Positions 53,260-64,000 of a stretch of 64,000 nt of DNA are shown in pieces (positions within the stretch are counted from its first letter, which is position 1; every line of letters starts with the position of its first letter). Under the pieces are notes generated by a model. That model did not search any database. It saw nothing but the letters and a program-made list of their open reading frames with translations, and was not told where the DNA came from. The stretch is from Athripsodes cinereus (lineage: Eukaryota > Arthropoda > Insecta > Trichoptera > Leptoceridae), in assembly GCA_947579605.1 (NCBI GenBank), contig OX388314.1, positions 2,852,001 to 2,916,000 of the forward strand. Direction: 5' to 3'. A program made the position numbers and the translations under genes.

Positions 53260-53795
53260 ACAAAAAATATCGACAATAGAAAATTACTGACATGCGCCAC
53301 TGTCTACTAATAGGTTATAAATAACCACTAGTACCAAAAAGTAGCAATCCCATATACCTACTGCTGTATAAGAGTAAATTGGTAAAATATAAATTATTCT
53401 CAATTCGAATAGGTACAGTCTGGTAAAAGTAGATATTATGTTGCTGTGAACCTGTCTTATCCCAGTTAGATTTGATTCACAGGTTATAATGTTTACCTAC
53501 ATAATATATATTATTTTATGAAACATGAACGTGGCGAATTTCGATGGCGAGTTGCTATCTAGTGATGCAAGCAATCAATCGAAAGAATCGATTTTTGTAT
53601 TCGAATAAACTGAGTATTTTTATTGTGGTCAAATAAAAGAATTGTTTCATTCGACTTTAAAAATATTTACTACCGATTCCATAAAGTCTCATATATCTAA
53701 AGTCCAAAATGTCGAGATTTTTTTGAATTAATTAAAATTGACATTGTCAAAAGAAATATTTATTAATCCTGTAAATGTCATCCTACTAGTAGTCA
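53260..53795. other. AT-rich stretch, no gene seen
   Basis: No repeat family or coding frame recognised. Confidence 0.4.
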
Positions 53796-53799
53796 TATA

Positions 53800-53985
53800 A
53801 GGGAAGATTGAGGGGTTAGAAAAAATAGGCTTTCCTGGTTTCAGAACGTCATTCGGGAGTGGACCGGGATGAGAGGTGTAGAGGATAGCTGTTCCATGCT
53901 GCCCAAAAAAAAGGTTTTTTTCCAGATGGTGGTCAACGTCGGGGGAATCCGACAAGACACGCAAAGAAGAAGTCCTGAAAATATT
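53800..53985 (+). pseudogene. LINE ORF C-terminal remnant
   Basis: The frame reads FQNVIREWTGMRGVEDSCSM, LPKKKVFFQMVVNVGG, close to the WxxNIxEWTG...ED...A.DR..W..MVV end of a common insect LINE group, with frame damage after VVNV. An AAAGAAGAAG tail follows. Confidence 0.6.
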
Positions 53986-54087
53986 AGGTTGAGTGTAAAA
54001 TATGACTAAAAAATAATTATTTGATAATACAATAATAAATAAAAATATGTATAATCGAAAATTTGACTGGTTACTTTAAAATATAAA

Positions 54088-54215
54088 CCTAGGTTTCGAC
54101 ATTGTCATGCCTTTTTTATACTAAACCTATTACAAAAGTATCCCCTAAGTGCACATTTTGTAATAGGCTAAGCCCGAAAACAATACTTAGTGTCGAAACC
54201 TAGGTCTTAACCTAG
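54088..54215. repeat. Inverted repeat around CCTAGGTTTCGACA
   Basis: AACCTAGGTTTCGACATTGT at about 54087-54106 and AGTGTCGAAACCTAGG at 54189-54205 are inverted, with imperfect pairing between. Possibly an eroded MITE. Confidence 0.5.
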
Positions 54216-54774
54216 GTAAAATTTTAGACAAAGTATATTTTTTTGACAATAACTTTTATTATCAATTTTTTATTCAAATAAATCTCGACGTTGTATTTTT
54301 ATTTGTTATTAATGATTATGGAGTTATGCAGAATAAATAGTGATATTATATTCAATGATTCGAATATTTACATCACTATAAAAAAATGAAAGTACTAATG
54401 TACTATATTAAATATAGTACATTTTAAGCTTTGGTCTATTCCCATGAGATATAGTATATAGGTAGGTACCCTGCGAAGGTGTTGCAGCTATAATAAAATA
54501 AGACGATATACGATGTGAAATATTAGACACTTTCAATTCACACCAAGGATCGACAACAAATTGGCAAGAAAGATAATAAATACGTATACATATACATTCT
54601 CTTTTGGCTTATGTACGTAGGTATACAATATTTCTCGGATTTCGTTCATATAAATTCTTAAAAGATATTTTTAATCAACCCTTATATCTTCTATCTTGAA
54701 TTTCTTATATTGTTTTGACATGGAGAGGACAGTCTACTATAAACATACAGCTAGTCCAATATAGTTATCCCCCT

Positions 54775-55020
54775 TTTTTAATCTTGGTTTTTGTAATAAA
54801 CCCAAATACAACCTTGCACCAAATGGTGTGTGACCGCTAAATCTAGAGTGCTCCCTCGAGGTAGCATTTCTCGCTTTAATGCGACACTAAATCCTGTTTG
54901 TGCATATGTGTGTCGTTATAGAGATACCAACATATCTCCAGGTATGGCACGAGGTATGTGGCGGGCGCTGTCCTTAAAAATACAACCTTACACACTCTTT
55001 CACAGTAAGCTAGTGATAAA
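54775..55020 (-). mobile_element. SINE-C tail half with a nested ~155 bp insertion
   Basis: TTTTTTAATCTTGGTTTTTG, AATAAACCCAAATACAACCT on the left and CACTCTTTCACAGTAAGCTA on the right are the SINE-C 3' half in reverse. AAATACAACCTTGCAC (54805-54820) and AAATACAACCTTACAC (54977-54992) look like target duplications around the insert at 54821-54976. Confidence 0.65.
54821..54976. mobile_element. Unclassified ~155 bp insertion
   Basis: The insert (CAAATGGTGTGTGACCGCTA to GGCGGGCGCTGTCCTTAA) is GC-rich for this window and ends in CTTAAAA next to the second direct repeat, as a retroposed RNA would. No tRNA box or protein match was recognised. Confidence 0.45.
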
Positions 55021-55024
55021 TTCC

Positions 55025-55970
55025 ATGATCGTACAGAGGAATGATTTGTTAAAAGAAAAGTTAAGTTAAGAATTTTAAGTTCTTTTGTAAAACAATTGAG
55101 TCAGTGGACATTAACGGTTGTATTTAATTTTGGGGAGGATTTTGTCGGGAATAACCCTTCAGGCGATCCTTGAGCCCTTCCTTGAGAAGAATTTGAATGA
55201 TGAGTATGGATGACATAGGAATTGACATTCCTGCAACATCTCATTGATTGAATGAAATTAGTTTGCTGGCAAAACATTTCCACGATAAAAATTTTAAAAG
55301 AAAAAGAGCCGTCGTTGTTTGAACATTAAATTTATTAGTATGATAGAAATAACTGCCGATATTGCAACGCCGGAATTAGATACAAGTTCACAAAATTTTG
55401 CTATATTTTTTATAATAAAAATAAAAGTAAGCTTTGATGATTATTACAAATCCCTCAATATTGCTGCTGTGTTGTGTTAATTATTATTTGTAACAAAGCT
55501 TCGGAAGTAAATTTGCAAAGTAGCGAAAAGTATTTTCGGAAAAAGGGAGAATTTGCGGTTTTTGATAATTGAATTTTTACACCCTCGACGAAATATTTCA
55601 TTGGGGTAGGTGGATTTTAAACACGTAGGGGTGATATAATTAATTATTATAATCAGGATAACATAAGAGCGGAGCACGTAGGTGGTGTATTTTATACTTG
55701 TAAAAATACAGACGCTGGCTACGTGGACGTATGAATAAGTAGTCGTATTGGTAGTAGCGGCGTCGCAACGATTATTCTTGTTAAATTATGTTATGTAAAT
55801 TATATTTTTTTAACAAATTAAATGATATAAGAGAAGAAGAGAAGAAATAGGTATATGGCGAGAAATATGTTGTCTAAATTGTGTTATTATTTTCTATTAA
55901 AAGTATGATATATTCGCAAGATAATCTGTGCTAGGAGCATCACTTAAGAAAACATATAATATATATATAT
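55025..55970. other. AT-rich stretch, no gene seen
   Basis: No recognised repeat or coding frame; (AT)n at 55958-55977 leads into the next SINE. Confidence 0.4.
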
Positions 55971-55977
55971 ATATATA

Positions 55978-56158
55978 TTTTTTTTAAGATATATCTGTTT
56001 TGTTCGTTACAAACCCAAATAAAACCTTAAACACCTTTCACAATAAGCTACTAAAAGCTTGTGTCGTGAAAGGGGAGTTTGCCGGTACCTGGTATTGAAC
56101 CACGGACCCCTTGTTCACGAGGCCGAGACTCTACCTCCAGGCTACCGACGAACTCAAC
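55978..56158 (-). mobile_element. SINE-C, complete minus-strand copy
   Basis: From TTTTTTTTAAGATATATCTG through CCTTAAACACCTTTCACAAT and AAAGGGGAGTTTGCCGGTAC to GGCTACCGACGAACTC. The complement of GGTATTGAACC is the B box with one change. Confidence 0.88.
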
Positions 56159-56238
56159 ACTATATAAAATAACAAAACATGTATAGACAATTCACACATA
56201 TCGAATTAGTTCCAAATTAAGATAATTATGATTCTTAT

Positions 56239-57553
56239 CATCATCATCATCATCGCCCTCAACGCTCCTCTCGGGAGCACACGGCAGAAACCAGCCTCCT
56301 CCATTCAGAGCGTCTCTGTGCCAATTGCGTCACCTCTTCCCACCACATTCCTTGCGCTCTGATATCGTTGTCATAGGAACGGTGTATTGTGAAAGAGGGA
56401 CGCCCGGGCCTACGGAACCCCTGCGGACGGAAGAACAGTGCTCTTTTTGGCCAACTATCATTGGGCATTCTCAAAACATGTCCCAGCCAGGACCATCGTC
56501 TCTCTTGTATTACGGAGATTACAGGTCTCTGCTGGGTGCGCCGGCGCACAGCATCATTTGTAACATGTTCATACCATCTGACATCCAAAATTCTTCTAAG
56601 ACACTTGTTTTCAAAGCTTAGTATCTTCCGCTCTTGAGCCTTGGTTAAGTGCCAAGACTCGCAGCCATATAGAAGGATTGGGATGATGCACGCATTGAAC
56701 AAGCGACATTTTGTCCTGATGCTGAGTCCAGACGCCTTCCAAACTTTGTTCATGTTGTTGAAAGCCCCGCTAGCTGCTCCTATGCGGATTGGTAATTCCG
56801 ACCGGAGATCACCCTCTGGCGTTATGGTTGCTCCCAGGTACCTGAATTTACTAACCTGAGATATTTGGGAATTGCCAACCATTAGTGGGGTGTGAGTACT
56901 CGTGCATGTACTATTACATATGTACTCCGTTTTACCAGCGTTGATACGAAGGCCAAGGCGCAAAGAATTTTCATAAAGAGCATTAGCATTGCACTGTAAT
57001 CCGTCCACAGATGTGTCAAAAAGGGCTAGATCATCCGCATATTCAATATCGTGCAGCACTCCCACAGACGTCTCACTGTTTTCACGCTGTGATAAAGGCA
57101 CACCGCCAGGGCCCAGAATAGATTTTCTGAGCAGGTAGTCCATAATTATGGCAAAGATAAAAGGTGCCAATACACAGCCCTGCCGGACTCCAGTGGTGAT
57201 CCTGAAGGTGTCAGTTGGACCACTTGATGTTCTGACAGAACATTCAGAGTCCATATGCAGGGCTTTGATCATGGTTACCACCTTGGGCGGGATGCCATAC
57301 GCGGCCAGTATTTTCCATATGGTTGGTCTGTGGGGGCTGTCAAAAGCTTTTTCGTAGTCAATGAAGCAACATGCAAGCGGTGAGTTGAACTCTTGCGACT
57401 GTTGGAGTACACATCTGGCACAAAAAATTGCGTCCGAACAGGACTTGCCAGGTACAAACCCGCATTGTTGCTTTCTCAGAGATGCCAACACTGGTTTTTG
57501 AATGCGACTCAATATGATTTGTGAGAGAACTTTATGTGGTAATTTATGTAACT
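56239..57553 (-). mobile_element. LINE-B, 5'-truncated copy with 13 bp target duplication
   Basis: TTATGATTCTTAT is duplicated at 56226-56238 and 57554-57566. The 3' end is the stop followed by GGGCGATGATGATGATGATG. The 5' end lies just before HKVLSQIILSRIQ in the RT domain. Confidence 0.94.
56259..57512 (-). CDS. Non-LTR retrotransposon reverse transcriptase (LINE-B)
   Basis: A 417-codon open frame (the frame stays open upstream to about 57550, reading PHKVLSQIIL before the listed TTG start, so the start is arbitrary). Landmarks: QQCGFVPGKSCSDAIF (residues 15-30), motif A CFIDYEKAFDS (49-59), motif B TGVRQGCVLAPFIF (107-120), motif C EYADDLALF (157-165) with both aspartates, LGLRINAGKTEYIC, FRYLGATITPEGDL, then WSWLGHVLRMPNDSWPKRAL and RRPGRPSFTIHRSYD. 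The endonuclease and RT front are missing. It is clearly different from LINE-A in sequence and tail. Being open throughout, it inserted recently, after the fragments at 17369 and 43160. Confidence 0.93.
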   Translation of the reverse strand: MSRIQKPVLASLRKQQCGFVPGKSCSDAIFCARCVLQQSQEFNSPLACCFIDYEKAFDSPHRPTIWKILAAYGIPPKVVTMIKALHMDSECSVRTSSGPTDTFRITTGVRQGCVLAPFIFAIIMDYLLRKSILGPGGVPLSQRENSETSVGVLHDIEYADDLALFDTSVDGLQCNANALYENSLRLGLRINAGKTEYICNSTCTSTHTPLMVGNSQISQVSKFRYLGATITPEGDLRSELPIRIGAASGAFNNMNKVWKASGLSIRTKCRLFNACIIPILLYGCESWHLTKAQERKILSFENKCLRRILDVRWYEHVTNDAVRRRTQQRPVISVIQERRWSWLGHVLRMPNDSWPKRALFFRPQGFRRPGRPSFTIHRSYDNDIRAQGMWWEEVTQLAQRRSEWRRLVSAVCSREER

Positions 57554-57837
57554 TTATGATTCTTATATTGTGGGTTAACTAGCACGATGACACATTCAAA
57601 TAAAATGCACTAAATAAATTTAATAGGTATATGTACATGCAACACCCAGACCCAAAACACTCTAAGACTCGTTCATTTTGTTAAACATTTTCTCACTTGC
57701 ATTCATCGCACATCCCTAAAATACTTATATCTTCAAAATAATGGTTCGTGTTTTCTCAACAATAATTTTTGAGTAAGCTCATGTAAAATTAATAAAAAAA
57801 ATAAACATTTAGGTATATTAAGTAAGTATATCCACAG

Positions 57838-57898
57838 TAACTTAGCGAGCCGGCTTTCAAGAGCTTCCGCTCTCATTATCAGACTAACTTAAGGGCTA
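57838..57898 (-). ncRNA. Hammerhead-like motif, degenerate
   Basis: Minus strand: CUGAUAA (G8 to A), extra U, stem II GAGAGC-GGAA-GCUCUU, GAAA, palindrome GCCGGC, UC. Stems II and III are the same as at 16213-16290 while the loop differs (GGAA versus AGAA). Stem I is weak. Confidence 0.5.
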
Positions 57899-57899
57899 C

Positions 57900-58545
57900 T
57901 TTAACGAATGTATCATTTTTAATTCATATTTTTTTCATCTTGTGATGTTTAGTTTTAAATAAAGGTTAAAAGGATGGTCACGATTCTCAGTGATAAAGAA
58001 CTGATTAGCAAAGGAAGATTTTTTTTTAAATTATGCTATAAAATATATAAATACATTTCAAATTCATCAGCTTTTATCACCTTCAATTTAAATGAAAAAC
58101 GTTTTGAATTAAGAGATAATCCCCAAAAAGGAAATAAAACTAACGAGATTTAAGTTCCAAAAATAGAATATTATTTATCCAGAGATCTAAAAAAAGTTCT
58201 TATCCACATCTGTCTGTGCCTTTTTTATTAATCCTTAGAACCTACACCAACGTTGAAAAATTCAAAAAGGTTTGCGTATTTTTCCACAAGCATATCATTC
58301 ATGGACTTTTGTTTTCAAAATCTCCGCAAGTAGTTTTGTCCATTAATAAATATATATATTATTTCTATTCTTTACAAACTAGATATAAACTAAAACCCTT
58401 TATACGAACTTTAACTCTTACGTATAAAATTTAACGGAGTTCGCAATTAATCGCCAGTTTTCCTCAAAACACTTATAGTTTTTGTAACTATGTTAAACTT
58501 TATTTAGAGTTACTTTTTGCAGCGAAGGTGTCCAACCGCATCATA
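57900..58545. other. AT-rich stretch, no gene seen
   Basis: No recognised repeat or coding frame. Confidence 0.4.
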
Positions 58546-58551
58546 TGTTTG

Positions 58552-58680
58552 ATTTACCGATTGATCACAATACATGCAATTTTATTGAAAAATGCATTCA
58601 AATAAGGTATTATCAATAAATAGAGGGCAAGTTTATCACAGAGGCACGATCTCTTCCAATTAAACCCTATCGACATGTCA
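58552..58680 (-). repeat. Repeat D, reverse copy with upstream part
   Basis: GATTGATCACAATACATGCA, AATAGAGGGCAAGTTTATCA and CAGAGGCACGATCTCTTCCA, ATTAAACCC. It shows that the unit extends upstream through GGTTTAATTGGAAGAGATCG, a phrase that resembles the 3' region of insect LINEs. Confidence 0.68.
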
Positions 58681-58689
58681 GAATTCCTG

Positions 58690-59295
58690 TATGCCAATCG
58701 GAACCGACCATTTTAATACTTTTCTTTGCTTCATTGTTGCATTAAATTTCTATCGTTACTCAAAATTTTCTCTCGTTCCGAAAGTCACTGCACTACCTTT
58801 TGATTTGCTTTATGGATAAATCTGACTATTTCCATACATTCTCGTTTAACGTCTCTCGGCAAGATGTTGGAAAATTACACTAGTATTAATAAAAACGCTT
58901 TCTAAAAATATATTTTTGATTAGTTTTCTATTTATATTCCTACACACACTGTAGGAATTTACTTAAGTACCTACTTTTATATTTTGATTATAATTATACA
59001 TAGCTTTTGAAAGCTCTACTGGATTTAACTATTAAGTGATTTCATTCATGAATTCTATAGTGCGCTCTTGAAAGAGCATTGTGCTTGCTCACACAAAAAA
59101 AAACTTATTTCCAGTCCTCATAAACTCTTTTGCACTGTTTTTCACACAGCTTATACGTAAATAAAGCTTAAAGTGTTGGCATCTACACTCTTATTTATAG
59201 TATGCCATTAAAGGAATATTTTTTACAATTTTGATTACGTAATTTGAAGTGGCGAGTAGTTAACATAAACTTGAATGTTGTGAAATATAAAAAAA
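58690..59295. other. AT-rich stretch, no gene seen
   Basis: No recognised repeat or coding frame. Confidence 0.4.
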
Positions 59296-59299
59296 TAAA

Positions 59300-60022
59300 T
59301 ATCATTCATACCATACATACCATCACGCCGCTTCCCTCGAGGGGTAGGCAAAAAGGATCGAGCGCCACTTCCTTCTATCCTTGCATACATCTTTCGCTTC
59401 CGTCACTGTCATACAATTCCTCATGCATGCTCTCCTGTTCAATGTGCTCAACACGTGACCGTCCTGTAGGATTTGATTTAAATGATCTTGCCATTTAATT
59501 CTCGGACGTCCACGTCTCCGAGCACCATTCCTCTCAGCCAAATATATCTTCTTAGTCATTCTGTTCTCATGCATTCTTTCCACGTGCCCAAATCATCTTA
59601 ACTTATTTACATTCATCCTTGTTATTACACCAACTTTTATTCCACATTAGTTATGCACACGATCTCTCAGACTATTACCACACATCGTTCTCAACGATCT
59701 CATTTTCACTGCATTTATGCCACTTTCATCCTTCTTTAACCATGTCCACGTCTCACTTGCATACATAAGTGTTGGCACTAAGATAGCAGAGTGCACCAAC
59801 CTTTTAGCTGTAGTAGATATGTTCCTATTTGCATTTATTGGTCGGATTGCACCATTTACCTTATTGCCAGCAACTTTTCTCCTTTCAATATCACTTTCAC
59901 ACTTCCCATCTCTCGTGAACAAACTACCTAAGTATACACATTCGTTAACTTGCTCTAACACTTCGTTGTCAATCATTAATACCTGGCATACTGTTCTCTC
60001 ACTTCCTCTTTCAAAATATTAT
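59300..60022 (-). pseudogene. LINE-A-related, diverged 3' fragment
   Basis: Two frames cover it: 59647-59976 (IDNEVLEQVNECVYLGSLFT, RKVAGNKVNGAIRP, ASETWTWLKKDESGINAVKM) and 59323-59583 (MERMHENRMTKKIYLAERNG, RRRGRPRIKWQDHLNQIL). Order and motifs match LINE-A but many residues differ and a stop/frameshift at about 59600-59650 separates the frames. The 3' tail is GATGGTATGTATGGTATGAA instead of TATAG. It is a sister subfamily, long inactive. RT motifs A-C are missing (5' truncation at about 60022). Confidence 0.85.
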
Positions 60023-60099
60023 GTACATAAATGCCTATAATACTCGTATATTATAATATAATACATAGAGTTTTAAAGATTCACCTCTCAGTGGAGTTC

Positions 60100-60325
60100 C
60101 TACTAAAGAAAAGGCCATCTTCTATTTTTTGTGGGAGTCCTGTAAAAGGCTAGCATTCGTAAAACAATTCACAAGACATTTAACTTCTTCAATTCGGCGA
60201 CGAGGTATACCAGTGATTCTAAACGTCTTCAACTTTCGTTCGTCCGATTAGGAAGATGTGCATATTTTTTTTTACATGAAGTAGGTATATCTACTGGCTT
60301 CCCCACTTACGGAAAATGATGTGAT
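60100..60325 (+). mobile_element. SINE-A, strongly diverged
   Basis: GTGGGAGTCCTGTAAAAGGC, AATTCGGCGACGAGGTATAC and TACTGGCTTCCCCACTTACG, GAAAATGATGTGATG follow SINE-A from near the head to the tail. Confidence 0.68.
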
Positions 60326-60329
60326 GATT

Positions 60330-62750
60330 TTAATTATTAATAATATATTAATTTTATAGTACGGAGAGAACTTGTATCTCTATAACATGCAGTTAATCAT
60401 GCAAACATGTATATAGGTATAGGTTTATGGTTGTGAATGCTTACATTTTTTATTTTTCATATTTATATAGGTATTCTTGTTTAATATTATATCCAATTTT
60501 TCGTTCATATGTCCTGAGTATTTTAATTGATCTAAATTCACTTTATGCTAAAACAAACTTATCAAACATTGTAGTAGGTTTACTGTAAGACATTGTCTCA
60601 AGGCAATATGTAAGCCTTTTGTAAAAAAAATATTTTGATAATACCTAAAGTGTTTATTATTATTTTTGTTATTATTTATCTGCTAGCTATTGTTTATTTA
60701 TTTTATTCGTCACTGTACATAGTATACATAGATGGATTTAAGTTTCACTTTTACTAGAACAACTACTGTATCATCACGGCATATCCCACAAGTGGGGTAG
60801 TCAGCAGACCAGCACTGAAATTTGAATGAATGAAAGTATCATACGTATATCAAATATACAAACAAACTTCCAAAACATTAACTAGTTTGCAAATTAATCA
60901 CACAACATATAGTAATTTATAGTTCCCAGCTATAAACTGGATTGAACTAATATTAACAATAATGCAAATAATATGAATAAGTAATGCGTTGTGTCTGTAT
61001 TGTATCTACATAATACTACGATATTATTATTCATAGCAAAACTGTAGGCATATGCTATACATATTTATAAGTAGGTTCTGCTTGTATGTTGGAAATTATA
61101 ACTAAAATTATACCTGATTCAAACGTGTCCATCATCGGTGTTGAATTATTGAATAGAATCAATACTGATATCATAACTGATTAGTCTAAATTTATGTACG
61201 AATTTTCCTCGAAATGGATGTATTCAAATCGTCCATTCCGCAATCTAAATTTTGGAGTAAAATAAGGATCAAACTACTTATTAGTGCTTGCTTACTTAGA
61301 TACCAACTGTCAGCCTTCGTCTTTCCATTGTTGATTATAAAAATACTTTCTAAGTTTATTTTGATACACTATATTTGACTCATTATATAGACCCTTTTTT
61401 ATTAATTCTTATTGTTTTGTTTTTATTTTTATTTATTTATTTATTTACATTTTATTACATTACAAATATTTTGCTTGATCTTAAGCAATAGGAATCCATA
61501 TTTTTCTCTACTATTTAAAAACATTCGCCATTCATTATATCACTCAACCATCTCTTTTGAAATCTTTCTATATTTCTCTTATCCTCTCATGTTCCCTACT
61601 CCAAGATCCTAGAAAAATAGAATCCAATAAGAAAATACCTAGAAGAATAAGAATAGACTGGGCTGCAATATCGTAGCTAAAATATTATATATCTGTAGTA
61701 TATAAGAAAGTGCCATTAAGTCTGAAAATAAAGCTGTAAGCTTGTTTGTCCTGCCAGTAATACGGTAAGAAACCATTACTGTGACGCTTGCTAACAAAAG
61801 AAAGTTAAAATGTGTTCAGCGAGGTATACAATGACAACTACTGGTAATAAGCTTATGAAACAGGGTGAAAATTTAAATAGTCCGAAAGAAATGGCAAAAA
61901 ACTAGCTCCGTAAGTAGATCCAGGAGAGAAAGACGGATGAACGCCTACGATTTTGAAGTGGAGCCCACGTCCACGTTGATCTATTGATAGTTTTAATTAT
62001 GACATTTATGTTTTTCATAAGAACGGAACTCAATGAACGATAATCTTAGGCTGTTACTGTAATTGTGTGAGTGAATATTATTATTAATTCCTGCAAATAC
62101 CATCACAGCCTTTCTGTTGAGACAGTAATACATCAAACTCTGATTAGATTGTCATTGGCACACACGTACCAATTTATCATCATTCGTGTTGACAATGTTG
62201 TATGTAATATAGTAGTACATACGTTGGACAGACAGACTGTGTGCCGTTCAACAAATCGTTAAATTGATTGATCGTTTTCGATATTAAAGGTGGATCTTCA
62301 ATGATTCTATAATGTTGTATTTTTATGGTTTTTATTAATATTTTTTTTATGAACTCATAACAAAACTACATATTTTATTCAGTTCTTAGCCAATCAATTG
62401 CACATTAGCTGGAGAGACATCAAAAATATATTTCATTGTGTATGTGACTAGCCACTGAGGGCATTTCAATAGGTATGGCATGGACTGTGCCACAGTCACA
62501 CATACATTGGGCTCGTTCTGAAGAAAACTACATCGTATCACGTTTACTGTACATTTCAAACTGCAATTCTGAATTAGTTCTTTATCAAAAAGGAGGTAGC
62601 CAGCGAACTTAGTACACGCAAGTGATCTTTGACGTACCAATATAATTTTAAGACAAGCAGGATTGGTGTCATTTTATTATTGAATTGTTTTATTGTTTTA
62701 TAACACACAAAATTTGATAGATTTTTTAAATAATATTCAAAACATTTATA
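60330..62750. other. AT-rich stretch with a SINE-A tail, no gene seen
   Basis: 60768-60812 (TGTATCATCACGGCATATCC, CACAAGTGGGGTAGTCAGCA) is a SINE-A tail in reverse. The rest shows no recognised repeat or coding frame. AAGGAGGTAGCCAGCGAACT near 62590 may be another SINE-A trace. Confidence 0.45.
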
Positions 62751-62789
62751 ATTTATGCATAATTCACAAATCTCTTCAGACAGCACATG

Positions 62790-62956
62790 CGTAGCACTAG
62801 TGTTAAGGGAGATCTATTCATTTTACTTGAGTTATTCATTTTTCTTCCTAATTTGCCTTTGAATATACTTCGCAATTTAGACTCCTTTACCTCATTAGGG
62901 AGTTCATTGTAAAGCATGATTGCTGTGTGCATAAAACCAAATCTATTTATCTGCAT
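62790..62956 (-). pseudogene. LINE ORF C-terminus (CR1/Jockey-like tail)
   Basis: The frame reads QINRFGFMHTAIMLYNELPN then EVKESKLRSIFKGKLGRKM, the LYNxLPxxIKxxxxxxxFKxKLxxxL tail of CR1/Jockey-type LINEs. Confidence 0.68.
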
Positions 62957-63054
62957 CTAAAATGAACCTTTTTCTTTTATTAGAACTATTCACATCTTCA
63001 TTTGTTGTTTATTCCAAAGAGGACTTTATGTATATAACATAACATACATAGACA

Positions 63055-63135
63055 ATTCACATAGATCGAGCTAGTCCCAAAATCAGATTAATCTTGTATT
63101 ATGGGTACCTACTAACGTGACGATATATTCTTGAT
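63055..63135 (-). mobile_element. SINE-B 3' fragment
   Basis: TAGACAATTCACATAGATCG, AGCTAGTCCCAAAATCAGAT and CTTGTATTATGGGTACCTAC match the SINE-B 3' part. Confidence 0.72.
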
Positions 63136-63389
63136 CTTGAACAGAATATGTTTGCATCTTTCTATTTTGACCAAAATATCTAAATTGGAGATGTTTTATG
63201 TTTTTTTTTAATATTTAACAACACAATAGTAATTATAGGTACTTAATATTTAAACAATCAATATTAAAACATAATGATAAACCATAAGCATTGCCTCGAT
63301 AAGAATTTCTCCTGGAATAAGGAGTCAAGCTACAGTGTCCTAATTTGGTATACCTATGTACTCTATTTGATCACTTCACTTATTTTAAA

Positions 63390-63575
63390 TTAAATTTCTT
63401 CAATCCCCTCTTGAAGATATTAAGGCTCGCCGTGGACTTTATTACTTCTGGGAGTGAATTATTATATCAGAGCCACACAACCACGTGTAACACACAACCA
63501 AATCTTGCTCTATTCGTTTTAAATACGGTACATCGTTTGTTAAATTTTATGAGTATCTATCTTTTACAGGACACA
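63390..63575 (-). pseudogene. LINE ORF C-terminus remnant
   Basis: On the minus strand one frame with a single stop reads RCTVFKTNRARFGCVLHVV, then YNNSLPEVIKSTASLNIFKR and GLKKFNLK, again the NSLPxxIKxxxSLxxFKxxLKKF tail of CR1/Jockey-type LINEs. It is a different copy from the one at 62790. Confidence 0.6.
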
Positions 63576-63579
63576 TGAA

Positions 63580-64000
63580 AACTATCAGAAAATTATATTA
63601 GATACATTAGCGATTTTTTTTCTATACGGGAGAGCTTAACTTTAGAACAAAGGAGAAGAAGAATCTAATTATAAAAAGTTTTTGTAAAGAAAACAGTTCA
63701 AGAATTTCAAAGAAGATTGGTTGATACGCAATAAATAAAGTCCTGTAATAAAAGTGTTTGTACAAGCTGTCCAGTAGAAGAACAAAGCTAACGGATCTCA
63801 AATATTTATAGTATTGTTAAACTTCTACACTGAAGACAAATAAAATGAATGAAATACTATAAAACATAGAACACAGGCAGATAGTGTATATAGCCGGAAA
63901 GGTGGTTAAGGAAATAGAAGTAAATTCAACAGCGTAGTACAAATAATATAGTGTGGGAAACCCTAGAACTAGACACTATTATATAGTTTGTAATAGAAAA
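63580..64000. other. No assignable feature
   Basis: AT-rich sequence up to the window edge; ATCTTTTACAGGACACATGA AAAC near 63559 is a possible SINE-A trace. Confidence 0.35.

Larger units (their letters stand above)
56178..57680 (-). mobile_element. SINE-B copy split by LINE-B
   Basis: 56178-56238 (GTATAGACAATTCACACATA, TCGAATTAGTTCCAAATTAA) continues after the LINE at 57567 (ATTGTGGGTTAACTAGCACG, CAACACCCAGACCCAAAACA). The 13 bp target duplication occurs once in the rebuilt SINE. Confidence 0.82.

Overview
The window reads as intergenic or intronic DNA from an animal, most likely an insect. It is very AT-rich and has no recognisable host exon, tRNA or rRNA gene. Short TAGGTAGGTA/TACCTACCTA runs are scattered through it. 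The only long open frames are reverse transcriptases of non-LTR retrotransposons. I cannot name the order; Lepidoptera would fit the repeat style, but that is inference. Repeat names below (LINE-A, SINE-A and so on) are local labels, not database names.

The main content is layered transposable elements. LINE-A ends in (TATAG)n. It has two nearly identical open copies (10328-12292 minus; 45676-46858 plus), several 3' fragments and one old divergent copy (59300-60020 minus). LINE-B ends in (GAT)n or (GATT)n and has a 417-codon reverse transcriptase at 56239-57553 minus plus three fragments. An 851 bp element at 47350-48200 keeps a LINE 5' region, the start of the endonuclease and the last part of the ORF, but has lost everything between; it is flanked by 35 bp direct repeats. 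At least ten other short LINE 3' ends are seen as eroded C-terminal RT sequence.

Short retroposons are abundant. SINE-A (about 250 bp, more than 12 copies) ends in the same sequence as LINE-A, so LINE-A probably mobilises it. SINE-B and SINE-C carry tRNA-like A and B boxes. Repeat D is an (AAATA)n-tailed unit. DNA elements include a 2.7 kb hAT-like transposon with an 8 bp target duplication and a broken transposase (4229-6940), and several fold-back MITE families, one with three copies that carry CACTGAG termini and apparent 2 bp target duplications.

The most unusual signal is a set of six hammerhead-ribozyme-like motifs, best at 16213-16290 (minus). They share a CTGANGA core, one extra U before stem II, GAAA and a short palindromic stem III. 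Several sit inside inverted repeats, and two lie in insertions flanked by 12 bp target duplications. They look like remnants of Penelope-like or retrozyme-like elements. Many insertions are nested (LINE-B in SINE-B, MITE in LINE-B, SINE-C in SINE-A, Harbinger-like MITE in SINE-B, ribozyme-type insertions in repeat D), which gives a readable relative chronology.
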